Positions 36,205 through 45,187 of a DNA stretch of 64,000 nucleotides are shown here, piece after piece. The DNA comes from Paenirhodobacter populi. Lineage in GTDB: Bacteria; Pseudomonadota; Alphaproteobacteria; Rhodobacterales; Rhodobacteraceae. The notes under the pieces are model-generated. The model was given only the letters and a program-made list of their open reading frames with translations, was not told the DNA's origin and did no database searches. Positions within the stretch are counted from its first letter, which is position 1; the number at the start of each line of letters is the position of its first letter. The DNA lies in contig NZ_SAUZ01000009.1 in assembly GCF_004022215.1 (NCBI RefSeq), positions 62,001 to 126,000 of the forward strand. Direction: 5' to 3'. The translations under genes were made by a program, and so were the position numbers.

Positions 36205-38994
36205 ATGAGCCTGTACACCGACTACCTAACCGAAATCGAAACCCGCAAAGGCCAGGGACTGCATCCCAAGCCCATCGACGACAGCGCGCTGGTGGAAGAG
36301 CTTATCGCGCAGATCGAGGATACCGGGAACCCGTACAGGGACGACTCGCTGAACTTCTTCATCTACAACACCCTGCCCGGCACCACGAGCGCCGCGGGCG
36401 CCAAGGCGAAGTTCCTGAAGAAGATTATCCTTGGCGCGGCTCTTGTGCCCGAGATCACGCCGGCCTTCGCGTTCGAGCTGCTGTCGCATATGAAGGGCGG
36501 GCCGTCCATCGAGGTCCTGCTCGACCTCGCGCTTGGCGACGATGCCGCGATCGCAGAGCAGGCGGCCGACGTGCTCAAGACGCAGGTGTTCCTTTACGAT
36601 GCGGACATGGCCCGGCTGGGCACGGCCTACAAGGCCGGCAATGCCGTCGCGAAGGACATTCTGGAAAGCTATGCGAAGGCCGAGTTCTTCACCAAGCTCC
36701 CGGATGTCGAGCCGGAAATCGAGGTCGTGACCTATATCGCCGCCGAAGGCGACATTTCCACCGACCTGCTGTCGCCGGGCAATCAGGCGCATTCGCGCTC
36801 CGACCGGGAACTGCATGGCCTGTGCATGATCTCGCCCGAGGCGCAGAAGGAAATCGTCGCGCTCAAGGCGCAGCATCCCGACAAGCGCGTGATGCTGATC
36901 GCGGAAAAGGGCACGATGGGCGTGGGTTCGTCGCGGATGTCGGGCGTGAACAACGTCGCCCTCTGGGCCGGCAGGAAGGCCAGCCCCTATGTGCCCTTCG
37001 TCAACATCGCCCCGGTCGTCGGCGGCACCAACGGCATCTCGCCGATCTTCGCCACCACGGTCGACGTGACCGGCGGCATCGGCATCAACCTTAAGAACTG
37101 GGTCAAGAAGACCGGCGAGGACGGCAAGCCGATCCTGAACAACGACGGGAACCCGATCCTCGAGCAGAAATACTCGGTCGAAACCGGCACCGTCCTGAAG
37201 ATCGACACCAAGAGCAAGAAGCTCTGCGACGAGAACGGCAAGGAGCTGGTCGACGTCTCGGCGGCCTTCACGCCCCAGAAGATGGAATTCATGAAGGCGG
37301 GCAGTTCCTACGCCATCGTCTTCGGCAAGAAGCTGCAGACCTTCGCGGCCGAAACGCTCGGCGTCGAGCCGGTGCCGGTCTTTGCCCCGAACAAGGAAAT
37401 CTCGATCGAGGGTCAGGGCCTGACCGCGGTCGAGAAGATCTTCAACCGCAATGCCGTCGGTGTGACGCCGGGCAAGGTCCTGCATGCCGGGTCCGACGTG
37501 CGGGTGCGGGTGAATATCGTCGGCTCGCAGGACACCACCGGCCTGATGACCGCGCAGGAGCTGGAGGCGATGGCGGCGACCGTCATTTCTCCCATCGTCG
37601 ACGGTGCCTATCAGTCGGGCTGCCACACGGCATCCGTGTGGGACAAGAAGGCGCAGGCGAATATCCCGAAGCTCATGGCCTTCATGAACAACTTCGGCCT
37701 GATCACCGCGCGCGACCCGAAGGGCGTCTATCATTCCATGACAGACGTGATCCACAAGGTGCTGAACGACATCACCGTGGATGACTGGGCGATCATCATC
37801 GGCGGCGACAGCCATACCCGCATGTCCAAGGGCGTGGCCTTCGGCGCGGATTCGGGCACCGTGGCGCTGGCGCTGGCGACGGGCGAAGCGACGATGCCGA
37901 TCCCGCAATCGGTCAAGGTCAGCTTCACCGGCAAGATGAAGCCCTGGATGGATTTCCGCGACGTGGTGCATGCGACGCAGGCGCAGATGCTGAAGCAATG
38001 CGGCGACAACGTCTTCCAGGGGCGGATCATCGAGGTCCATATCGGCACGCTGCTGGCTGACCAAGCCTTCACCTTCACCGACTGGACCGCGGAAATGAAG
38101 GCCAAGGCCTCGATCTGCATCTCGCAGGACGAAACGCTGATCGAGTCGCTGGAAATCGCCAAGGCGCGCATCCAGATCATGATCGACAAGGGGATGGAGA
38201 ATGCGGCGCAGACCCTGCATGGCCTGATCGCCAAGGCGGACAAGCGCATCGCGGAAATCCGCTCGGGCGAGAAACCCGCGCTCGCGCCCGACGACAATGC
38301 GAAATATTTCGCCGAGGTCGTCGTCGATCTGGATCTGATCGACGAGCCGATGATCGCCGACCCCGATGTGAACAACGCCGATGTGTCGAAGCGCTACACC
38401 CATGACACGATCCGGCCGGTCTCCTATTACGGCGGCACGAAAAAGGTCGATCTGGGCTTTGTCGGGTCCTGCATGGTGCACAAGGGCGACATGAAGATCG
38501 TCGCGCAGATGCTGAAGAACCTTGAGAAATCGCAGGGTAAGGTCGAGTTCAAGGCGCCTCTGGTCGTCGCTGCGCCGACCTACAACATCATCGACGAGCT
38601 GAAGGCCGAGGGCGACTGGGAGATCTTGCAGAAATACTCGGGCTTCGAGTTCGACGACCTGTTCCCCAAGAACACCGCCCGCACCGAGTATGAGAATATC
38701 CTCTACCTCGAACGGCCGGGCTGCAACCTGTGCATGGGGAACCAGGAAAAGGCCGAAAAGGGCGATACGGTTCTGGCGACCTCGACCCGCCTGTTCCAGG
38801 GGCGCGTCGTCGAGGATACGGCGCAGAAGAAGGGCGAATCCCTGCTGGCATCCACCCCGGTGGTCGTGCTGTCCGCGATCCTCGGGCGCACGCCGAGCGC
38901 GGAGGAATACAAGGCCGCGGTCGAGGGGATCGACCTGACCAAGTTCACCCCGCCGCTGGAAAAGCCGGCGGCATCGCATTCGGTCCATTTCTGA
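36205..38994 (+). CDS. acnB: Aconitate hydratase B (bifunctional aconitase / 2-methylisocitrate dehydratase)
   Basis: A 929-residue AcnB-type aconitase that interconverts citrate and isocitrate in the TCA cycle and often also dehydrates 2-methylisocitrate. The AcnB layout is visible: an N-terminal HEAT-like region, KGTMGVGSSRMSGVNN, PVVGGTNGISPIF, TPQKMEFMKAGSSYAIVFGKK, IIGGDSHTRMSKG, and the three [4Fe-4S] cysteines Cys756 (FVGSCMVHKGD), Cys840 and Cys843 (PGCNLCMGNQ). It is about 60 residues longer than E. coli AcnB. Promoter and RBS (AGGGA) are its own, and a long hairpin follows the stop, so it is monocistronic. Confidence 0.97.
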   Translation: MSLYTDYLTEIETRKGQGLHPKPIDDSALVEELIAQIEDTGNPYRDDSLNFFIYNTLPGTTSAAGAKAKFLKKIILGAALVPEITPAFAFELLSHMKGGPSIEVLLDLALGDDAAIAEQAADVLKTQVFLYDADMARLGTAYKAGNAVAKDILESYAKAEFFTKLPDVEPEIEVVTYIAAEGDISTDLLSPGNQAHSRSDRELHGLCMISPEAQKEIVALKAQHPDKRVMLIAEKGTMGVGSSRMSGVNNVALWAGRKASPYVPFVNIAPVVGGTNGISPIFATTVDVTGGIGINLKNWVKKTGEDGKPILNNDGNPILEQKYSVETGTVLKIDTKSKKLCDENGKELVDVSAAFTPQKMEFMKAGSSYAIVFGKKLQTFAAETLGVEPVPVFAPNKEISIEGQGLTAVEKIFNRNAVGVTPGKVLHAGSDVRVRVNIVGSQDTTGLMTAQELEAMAATVISPIVDGAYQSGCHTASVWDKKAQANIPKLMAFMNNFGLITARDPKGVYHSMTDVIHKVLNDITVDDWAIIIGGDSHTRMSKGVAFGADSGTVALALATGEATMPIPQSVKVSFTGKMKPWMDFRDVVHATQAQMLKQCGDNVFQGRIIEVHIGTLLADQAFTFTDWTAEMKAKASICISQDETLIESLEIAKARIQIMIDKGMENAAQTLHGLIAKADKRIAEIRSGEKPALAPDDNAKYFAEVVVDLDLIDEPMIADPDVNNADVSKRYTHDTIRPVSYYGGTKKVDLGFVGSCMVHKGDMKIVAQMLKNLEKSQGKVEFKAPLVVAAPTYNIIDELKAEGDWEILQKYSGFEFDDLFPKNTARTEYENILYLERPGCNLCMGNQEKAEKGDTVLATSTRLFQGRVVEDTAQKKGESLLASTPVVVLSAILGRTPSAEEYKAAVEGIDLTKFTPPLEKPAASHSVHF

Positions 38995-39029
38995 GCGGCT
39001 GAACAGCGCGTTTCAGAATTGATGGCGGG

Positions 39030-39063
39030 ACGTCGGGCAGATACGCAGGTATCTGCCCGACGT
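39030..39063 (+). terminator. Strong hairpin downstream of acnB
   Basis: A perfect 15-bp stem (39030-39044 with 39049-39063) and 4-nt loop, 36 nt after the acnB stop. The following sequence TCATTCT is only weakly U-rich, so it may also act as an mRNA 3' stabiliser. Confidence 0.65.
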
Positions 39064-39224
39064 TCATTCTGAAGGGCGAAACCTTTCGGCAGAGAAGCGC
39101 CATCTGGCACAGGCGTTTCACGGCGCGCGGAATACCGTGGCATCAGTCTGGCCGGGGGGAAACCCCGCCTGTCAGACGATCCGCATACAGAGCCCGGAAC
39201 AAAGCAAATTCCCTATCGGGCGAA

Positions 39225-39245
39225 TGTCAGGCCACTGGCCTGACA
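39225..39245. promoter_or_regulatory. Inverted repeat TGTCAGGCC-ACT-GGCCTGACA
   Basis: A perfect 9-bp inverted repeat with a 3-bp centre, in the intergenic region about 320 bp upstream of the importer operon. Either a hairpin or a dimeric operator. Confidence 0.35.
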
Positions 39246-39435
39246 GCAAGATGAACCCCCTTTCAAAGAACCGGCCGGCTGGCGTTTTCAGGCCCTTTCC
39301 ATAGCCGGATCGCCCGCCTTTCGCATGCCCGGCAGATTCCCCCGAAGCCATGGTCGAGGGCTAGCGGGAAGAAAGAAGAATTGGCCTGTCCGGTTCCCCG
39401 GTTTTGGATTCCGGTTTGCGGCGACCGCAGGATCT

Positions 39436-39473
39436 TTGGAAACAATAACTTTCGCATACAGCTATATTTCCAA
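39436..39473. promoter_or_regulatory. A+T-rich element bounded by TTGGAAA and TTTCCAA
   Basis: Perfect 7-bp inverted half-sites at 39436-39442 and 39467-39473 enclose 24 bp of A+T-rich sequence, including TATATT at 39463-39468. It is the most promoter-like segment before the ATPase gene and a candidate operator. Confidence 0.35.
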
Positions 39474-39567
39474 TGAAGCAGCGCCGATACGCGGCGCTCT
39501 GGCGTGGTTCCGACGGTTCGGGACCCGCGGCCCTTGCAAGCTTGGGCTTTCAGCATTCAGACGAGGC

Positions 39568-41250
39568 ATGATGTCTTTCAGTTCGACAACGGATCACCGT
39601 CCCGGCCCGCCTCCGGGCGCTGTGGACAGTCTCCTCGAGGTCCGCAACCTCTCGAAATCCTATGGGCCGATCCGGGTGATCTCGGATGTTTCCTTCGATG
39701 TGCCACGGCGCAGCGTCGTGACGCTGGTGGGCGAAAACGGCGCCGGAAAGTCGACGATCTTCAATATCCTGAGCGGGCTGACGGCGCAGGATTCCGGAAC
39801 GGTGCGGCTTGATGGCCAGGACTTCACGCCGGGTTCGCATCGCAAGGCGGTCGCGCGTGGCATCACCAGGGTCTTTCAGGAACAGTCGCTGGTGCAGAAT
39901 GTGCCGGTCTATGAAAACCTGCTTCTGGGCGAAGAGGCGCGCTTCACGCGGTTCGGCCAATGGATCGACCGCAACGCGATGATTCGCGCCGCGCGGCAGA
40001 TCATTGAAGAGGCCGGCCTTGACGTCGATGTGCGCCGTAAGACCGGCGATTACGATTTCTCGACCCGACAGTCGATCGAGATCGCCCGCGCCTGCCTGAC
40101 GCCGACCATCCTGCGCGGCGTGGCCGAGCCGCTGGTCCTGCTGGACGAGCCGACATCCGCTCTGGACCGGCGCGACGAAGAGGCGTTCTTCACGCTCGTC
40201 AACAAGATCCGCCGCTATGGTTCGCTGCTGTTCGTGTCGCATCGTTTGACCGAGGTGCTCGACATATCGGACGTGATCTACGTGCTGAAAGACGGCGCGA
40301 TGGTCACTCGCGTCACGCCCGACGAAACCGATGAACACCGACTGCACGGGTTCATGGTCGGCCGCGAGCGTGCGGCGGACTACTATTATGAAAACCGCCA
40401 GCAGCCGCCCGGCACCGCCGCGCCCGCCATTCGCGCCGAAGGGGTGCAGGTATTGCCTGACGGACCCAAGGTCACGCTCGAGGTCCGCCCGGGCGAGATC
40501 CTTGGCATCGGCGGGCTGCTCGATTCCGGAAAATCGCGGCTCGGCAAGGCGATTGCCGGAGTGATCCGGCCTCTCGCGGGCCGGGTCGCCATCGGTGACG
40601 GGCCTTTGCGCCATCCCGAGATCGGTCATTCCACCCGCAAGGGGCTGGGCTACATTCCGGCCGAGCGGCTGACCGAAGGCATCATCGCGGGCTTTCCCAC
40701 CGCGTGGAACTTCTCGACCGGCAGCGGCGGCGATCTGTTCTCGAACCGTTTCGGTCTCTGGCGCGGCCGCAAGGAGCGCAGCGCGACGCTTGCCCATATC
40801 GACGCGCTGGCCATCCGTTCGGCGACGCCGGATCTGACAATGGCGCGCCTTTCAGGTGGCAATCAGCAGAAAGTGGTGCTGGCGCGCTGGCTGGAACGCA
40901 AGCCGGATGTGCTGATCTTGGACAATCCGACGCGGGGCGTCGACGCGGGCGCCAAGCAGGAAATCTATCGGGTGCTGCGCGATCTGACCGATCAGGGCGT
41001 CGCGATCATTCTGATCACCGATGAACTGCTGGAACTGATCGGCCTCTCGAACCGGATCCTGATCCTGCAGCACGGCGGCGTGGTCGCCGAAGTGCCCGCC
41101 CCGCCGGACGCCAAGCCCGAAGAGCAACGCCTTGTCGCGCTGATGCTCAGCGGCCCCGGCCGGCCCGGGGCTGCATCCCCCCCTTCCCCTGCCCCGGCGG
41201 CCGATGTTCCGGCCGAGGCAAAACCCGCAATTCTGGAAGCCGCCCAATGA
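39568..41250 (+). CDS. Sugar-type ABC importer ATPase (RbsA/MglA-like)
   Basis: About 560 residues with two nucleotide-binding domains of the sugar-importer type. The first has Walker A GENGAGKST (residues 55-63) and LVLLDEPTSALD, with a degenerate signature (FSTRQSIEIARA). The second has the usual altered P-loop (GGLLDSGKSRL), the conserved LSGGNQQKVVLARWL and LILDNPTRGVD. The C-terminus carries an Ala/Pro-rich tail. ATG 39568 or 39571 follows GAGG. It pairs with the overlapping permease and the two binding proteins downstream, although the neighbouring flavin monooxygenases make a sugar ligand unlikely. Confidence 0.92.
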   Translation: MMSFSSTTDHRPGPPPGAVDSLLEVRNLSKSYGPIRVISDVSFDVPRRSVVTLVGENGAGKSTIFNILSGLTAQDSGTVRLDGQDFTPGSHRKAVARGITRVFQEQSLVQNVPVYENLLLGEEARFTRFGQWIDRNAMIRAARQIIEEAGLDVDVRRKTGDYDFSTRQSIEIARACLTPTILRGVAEPLVLLDEPTSALDRRDEEAFFTLVNKIRRYGSLLFVSHRLTEVLDISDVIYVLKDGAMVTRVTPDETDEHRLHGFMVGRERAADYYYENRQQPPGTAAPAIRAEGVQVLPDGPKVTLEVRPGEILGIGGLLDSGKSRLGKAIAGVIRPLAGRVAIGDGPLRHPEIGHSTRKGLGYIPAERLTEGIIAGFPTAWNFSTGSGGDLFSNRFGLWRGRKERSATLAHIDALAIRSATPDLTMARLSGGNQQKVVLARWLERKPDVLILDNPTRGVDAGAKQEIYRVLRDLTDQGVAIILITDELLELIGLSNRILILQHGGVVAEVPAPPDAKPEEQRLVALMLSGPGRPGAASPPSPAPAADVPAEAKPAILEAAQ

Positions 41251-42245
41251 CCACCACCATCCGCCCCGAGCCAAGCTCGCCTCTCGCGCCGATCACCCGC
41301 CTGTTCGGCCGGGTCGAGACCGGCCTCTGGTTCCCGATCGGCGTCGTCCTGTCGCTGTTCATCTTCTTCAGCCTCATGACCGATTCCTTTGCCACGCTCA
41401 GAAATTTCTCGGCGGTCAGCGGTCAGGCCGCAACGCTGCTGATCGTTTGTCTTGGCGCCACATTCATCGTGCTGATGGGCAGCATCGACCTTTCCGTCGG
41501 CGCCATCGTCCTGCTGGTCGGCGCGGTTTCCGTCACGGTGCTGAACGCCTTCAGCATCGGCTGGCTGGTGATCCCGTTTGCCGCGCTGGTGGGTGCGGGA
41601 CTGGGGCTGGTGAACGGGTTGATCTATACCAAGGGCAAGATCCCCTCATTCATCGTGACGCTCGGCACGCTTTCGGTCTTTTCCGGGATCGCGCTGACGC
41701 TGCTTGACGGGCGGGCGATCCAGTTCAATGCGCCGGGGCTGGAAAACATTTCCATCGGACAGTGGATCCCGCGCCTGCCGAACATCGCGCTTTGGGCAAT
41801 CCTCGCCTGGGCGGTGCTGGTGTTCATCGGGCAACGCACGCGCTTTGGCCGCTACATGTATCTGATCGGAGGCGGCGAACAGGTGGCGCGCACCGCAGGC
41901 GTCCCGGTCGAACGCTACAAGCTTTACGCATTCGCGCTTTCGGGCCTGCTCGCCGGCTTCGGCGCCGTTCTTGCGGTGGCACGGCTTGGCGCGGCGGGGC
42001 CGTCGCTGGGGTCGGATCTGCTGCTGAACAGCCTTGCGGCCATCGTTGTGGGCGGAACCTCGCTGGCGGGTGGCGTCGGCGGCGTCCACCGCACGCTGAT
42101 CGGCGTGCTGATCATCGCCATTCTCGACAACGGGCTCAACCTGATGGGCGTCTCGCAGTTCCTGCAGATGATCATCAAGGGCCTTGTCGTCATCGCGGCC
42201 GTTCTGGTGAGCCGCAAATCCGGCGCCGATCAGGTCATCAAATAA
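41247..42245 (+). CDS. Sugar-type ABC importer permease (RbsC-like)
   Basis: A 332-residue membrane protein of the RbsC family, with about eight to ten membrane spans. Conserved parts are TFIVLMGSIDLSVGAIVLLV, NGLIYTKGKIPSFIVTLGTLS, GGEQVARTAGVPVERYK and IVVGGTSLAGGVGG. Its ATG overlaps the ATPase stop by 4 bp. A single permease gene implies a homodimer. Confidence 0.94.
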   Translation: MTTTIRPEPSSPLAPITRLFGRVETGLWFPIGVVLSLFIFFSLMTDSFATLRNFSAVSGQAATLLIVCLGATFIVLMGSIDLSVGAIVLLVGAVSVTVLNAFSIGWLVIPFAALVGAGLGLVNGLIYTKGKIPSFIVTLGTLSVFSGIALTLLDGRAIQFNAPGLENISIGQWIPRLPNIALWAILAWAVLVFIGQRTRFGRYMYLIGGGEQVARTAGVPVERYKLYAFALSGLLAGFGAVLAVARLGAAGPSLGSDLLLNSLAAIVVGGTSLAGGVGGVHRTLIGVLIIAILDNGLNLMGVSQFLQMIIKGLVVIAAVLVSRKSGADQVIK

Positions 42246-42257
42246 GGACAAGGAACA

Positions 42258-43652
42258 ATGACCAAACGTCTGATCCTCAACGGGTTCGTGATGAATTCCG
42301 TTTCGCATATCCACCACGGTCTGTGGCGGCGCGACGATACGCTGCAAACCGAATTCAACGATCTGACGACCTGGACCACGCTTGCCCGGGCGCTGGAGGC
42401 CGCCAAGTTCGATGCGCTGTTCTCGGCGGATATCATCGGCGTCGATCCCGCCTATAAAGGCGGCTGGGAGACCTATATCGAAGAGGCGGTGCAGATCCCG
42501 ATCAATGATTCCGGCGCGCTCATCGCCGCGCTGATCGGATCGACCGAACAATTGGGCCTGACGCTGACCTCCTCGATCCTGCAGGAACATCCCTTCAACT
42601 TTGCCCGCAAGATCTCGACGCTTGATCACCTGTCGAAAGGGCGGATCGGGTGGAACCTCGTCACCTCGGTCAGCCACAACGCGGCGCAGAACTTCGGCTT
42701 TGACCGCATCGTGCCGCATGACGAGCGTTACGCCTGGGCCGATGAATATGTCGAAGTGGTCTACAAGTTGTGGGAAGGGTCGTGGGATGAAGGCGCGGTG
42801 CTGGTCGACAAGGCCGGAAACCGCTATGCCGATCCGGAAAAGGTCCACCGCATCCACCATCAGGGCAAACGCTACAGGGTGCTGGGTCCGCATCTGTCGC
42901 AACCCTCGCCGCAGCGGGTGCCGCTGCTGTTTCAGGCCGGATCCTCCACCGCGGGCCGCGCCTTCGCCGCGCGCAACGCCGAGGGCACCTATATCGTCGC
43001 GCAGAAACCCGAAGGCGCCCGCCGCCAGATCGAGGAAACCAACCGCTATCTGGTCGAGGCCGGCCGCAAGCCCGGCGATCTGAAGTTCATCCAGGGCATG
43101 AGCTTCATCATCGGCTCGACCGAGGAGGAGGCTGCACGCAAGGCGCGCGACATCGCCGAAGATATCAGCATCGACGGATATCTCGCCCATCTCAGCCGCG
43201 ATCTGGGCATCGATCTGGGCGTGCTGGACCCCGACCGTCCGGTGGCCGAGCTGGAGATCGAGGGCGTGCAGGGTGTCGTCCGCGCCTTCGAGGATTCCAA
43301 TCCCGGCGTCACCCCGAAAGTGCGCGATCTGGGACAGGTCTATGCGAAGGCGGGCAACATCACCGGCACGCCGGAAACCATCGCCGACGCGCTGGAGGTC
43401 TGGCAAGAAGCCGGGATCGACGGGGTCAATGTCAGCTATCACCGGCTGCCCGCCTCGTTCCTCGAATTCGCCGAGCATGTGGTGCCGGTCCTGCAAAAGC
43501 GCGGGCTCGCTCAGCGCGATTACGCCCCCGGCACCTATCGGGAGAAACTGTTCGGCGAGGGGGCCCGCGTCAATGCCCGCCATCCGGCCGCGCGGTTCCG
43601 GGGTGCCTTTGCCAAGGCGCCGGCCACCCCGATTTCCGAACCTGCCGAATAG
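42258..43652 (+). CDS. LLM-class (NtaA/SnaA/DszA-type) FMNH2-dependent monooxygenase
   Basis: A 464-residue flavin monooxygenase of the bacterial-luciferase-like superfamily. It starts KRLILNGFVMNSVSHIHHGLW and shows FNFARKISTLDHLSKGRIGWN, DERYAWADEYVEVVYKLWEGS, and PSPQRVPLLFQAGSSTAGRAF, all typical of NtaA/DszA/DmoA enzymes. These use reduced FMN and O2 to cleave C-S or C-N bonds, with a separate flavin reductase that is not seen in this cluster. It lies 12 nt after the permease in the same operon, with AAGGA upstream, so its substrate is probably the imported solute. Confidence 0.92.
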   Translation: MTKRLILNGFVMNSVSHIHHGLWRRDDTLQTEFNDLTTWTTLARALEAAKFDALFSADIIGVDPAYKGGWETYIEEAVQIPINDSGALIAALIGSTEQLGLTLTSSILQEHPFNFARKISTLDHLSKGRIGWNLVTSVSHNAAQNFGFDRIVPHDERYAWADEYVEVVYKLWEGSWDEGAVLVDKAGNRYADPEKVHRIHHQGKRYRVLGPHLSQPSPQRVPLLFQAGSSTAGRAFAARNAEGTYIVAQKPEGARRQIEETNRYLVEAGRKPGDLKFIQGMSFIIGSTEEEAARKARDIAEDISIDGYLAHLSRDLGIDLGVLDPDRPVAELEIEGVQGVVRAFEDSNPGVTPKVRDLGQVYAKAGNITGTPETIADALEVWQEAGIDGVNVSYHRLPASFLEFAEHVVPVLQKRGLAQRDYAPGTYREKLFGEGARVNARHPAARFRGAFAKAPATPISEPAE

Positions 43653-43705
43653 TCCGGGTGCCGCCTGCGCCGCGCCCCCTCAAACCCCAAACTTGCCAGA
43701 GCAAC

Positions 43706-45049
43706 ATGATGAATTTCAAAGATTTCGCACACCGCCTGCCGGACTTCACCAATCGCAAGTTGATTGACGCCCATATGGAACGGCTGGACACCAGCGGTGT
43801 GTCGCGCCGTGACTTCCTGTCATTCGCCTCGGCCGGGGCGGCGGCAAGCCTTGGCGCGGCCTATCTGGGCCTGCCCGCCACCGCCATCGCATCCCAGACC
43901 GGCAAATTCGCCTATCTGACCGGCTTCATGTTCAACGAATGGAACACCGTCTTTGACCGCACCGCCAAAAAGGCGGCCGAGACGCTGGGGCTGGCCTACA
44001 CGTCCCTGGACAGCAAGCTGGATGGTGAAAAGCAATACAATCAGTTCGAGCAGCAGGTCTCGGGCAGCGCCAGCGGCGTGATCTTCAATCTGGCCGACGG
44101 CAGCGCGATCCGGGGGATTTCGCGGGTCGCATCGCAGAACAGGATCTACGTCGCCAATGTCTGGGACAGCCTGCCGTGGTTCACCCCGTTCGACGCCGAC
44201 GAATATTACACCCTCTTCGCCGTCTCCGAGGAAGTGACCGCCCACCGCGAGGTCACCGAGGTCCTTCTGAACGAGGTGACCGAGAAATTCGGCGGCGGCA
44301 ACGTGATCGGCGTCACCGGGTCCAAGGGCAGCCTGCTTGAGCTGCAAAGGAACCGGGGCCGCGACGAGGCCTTTCTGAAATATCCGAAGACCCGGCTTGT
44401 GGATGAACTTCCCGGCCTGTGGAACCGCGAGGATGCGCTGAAGGCGACCGAGGATCTGCTGACGCGCAACCCGGATGTCGTGGGTATCGTGACGCAGGAT
44501 GACGACATCGCGCTTGGGGCCATCGCCGCGCTGAGGGCTGCGGGCCTGCGCCCCGGCGAGGACGTGCTGGTGGTCGGCACCTCCGGCACGGGGCTTGGCG
44601 CAAAGGCGGTCAGGGACGGCCAGATCCTTGCCACCAAGGGAAATTCGCCGGCCTTCGCGGCGGCGCTGTTCACCACGCGGCTTTACGATGTCAGCAATGG
44701 CTGGGTGCCGCGCGCGCCCGAGCGCATGCTGAACTGGAACACGCTGACGCTGACGAAAGACAATATCGGCGGCTGGATCGATCGCTATGTCGACAACGGC
44801 GATGTCGAGCCTTTCGATTACAGGAAAATGTCGAAGGTCCTGCACCCGGACGACTGGGATCCCCAGGCCGAGGTCTATCCGCTGGATATCGACAACAACT
44901 TCGGCGGCATCCCCAAGCCCGAGGGCTGGACCTACCCCGCCGAATATGCCGAGGCGCAAAAGAACGGCGAGCGGGAAGCCGTCGCCCAGGAATATGCCGC
45001 GCATTACAAGATCAGATACGACGGCCCCTCGCCGAACAAGAAAGCCTGA
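43706..45049 (+). CDS. Sugar-type ABC binding protein 1, Tat-exported, with N-terminal preamble
   Basis: A 447-residue periplasmic binding protein of the ribose/galactose type (Peripla_BP). A twin-arginine signal (SRRDFL, residues 33-38) is preceded by an unusual 32-residue stretch containing LPDFT and DAHMERLDT. The mature part includes FAYLTGFMFNEWNTVFDRTA, VWDSLPWFTPFDADEYY, and DVVGIVTQDDDIALGAIAAL. It is paralogous to the next gene along its whole length. It follows the monooxygenase by 53 bp and supplies ligand to the RbsC-like permease. Confidence 0.9.
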   Translation: MMNFKDFAHRLPDFTNRKLIDAHMERLDTSGVSRRDFLSFASAGAAASLGAAYLGLPATAIASQTGKFAYLTGFMFNEWNTVFDRTAKKAAETLGLAYTSLDSKLDGEKQYNQFEQQVSGSASGVIFNLADGSAIRGISRVASQNRIYVANVWDSLPWFTPFDADEYYTLFAVSEEVTAHREVTEVLLNEVTEKFGGGNVIGVTGSKGSLLELQRNRGRDEAFLKYPKTRLVDELPGLWNREDALKATEDLLTRNPDVVGIVTQDDDIALGAIAALRAAGLRPGEDVLVVGTSGTGLGAKAVRDGQILATKGNSPAFAAALFTTRLYDVSNGWVPRAPERMLNWNTLTLTKDNIGGWIDRYVDNGDVEPFDYRKMSKVLHPDDWDPQAEVYPLDIDNNFGGIPKPEGWTYPAEYAEAQKNGEREAVAQEYAAHYKIRYDGPSPNKKA

Positions 45050-45114
45050 CCTGCGCGGGGCGGGAAACCAGCCACGCGCAACCCTATCCCTGCCCGGGCA
45101 GTTCAGCCGGTTTC

Positions 45115-45138
45115 CGGATCGCGCCGATGCGCGATCCG
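45115..45138 (+). terminator. Hairpin between the two binding-protein genes
   Basis: A perfect 10-bp stem (45115-45124 with 45129-45138) and CGAT loop lie in the 138-bp gap between the paralogous binding-protein genes. There is no U-tract; it is probably a processing or stabilising hairpin. Confidence 0.45.
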
Positions 45139-45187
45139 TCCGGACACTTGTTGCCGATACTGCCCCCAACCCATCCTGGAGCCCAAA

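Larger units (their letters stand above)
38995..39567. other. Intergenic stretch of 573 bp: acnB terminator and promoter region of the sugar-type importer
   Basis: No gene is seen. The stretch holds the acnB hairpin, a 9-bp inverted repeat with 3-bp centre (39225-39245), and an A+T-rich segment at 39430-39475 flanked by TTGGAAA/TTTCCAA, about 95 bp before the ATPase start. The last two are candidate regulatory sites. Confidence 0.5.

Noticed and set aside
36226-38988. A 920-codon open frame on the minus strand opposite acnB
   Set aside because: acnB is unmistakable on the plus strand. The antisense translation is His/Arg/Asp-rich with no family features, as expected from GC-biased codons read backwards.
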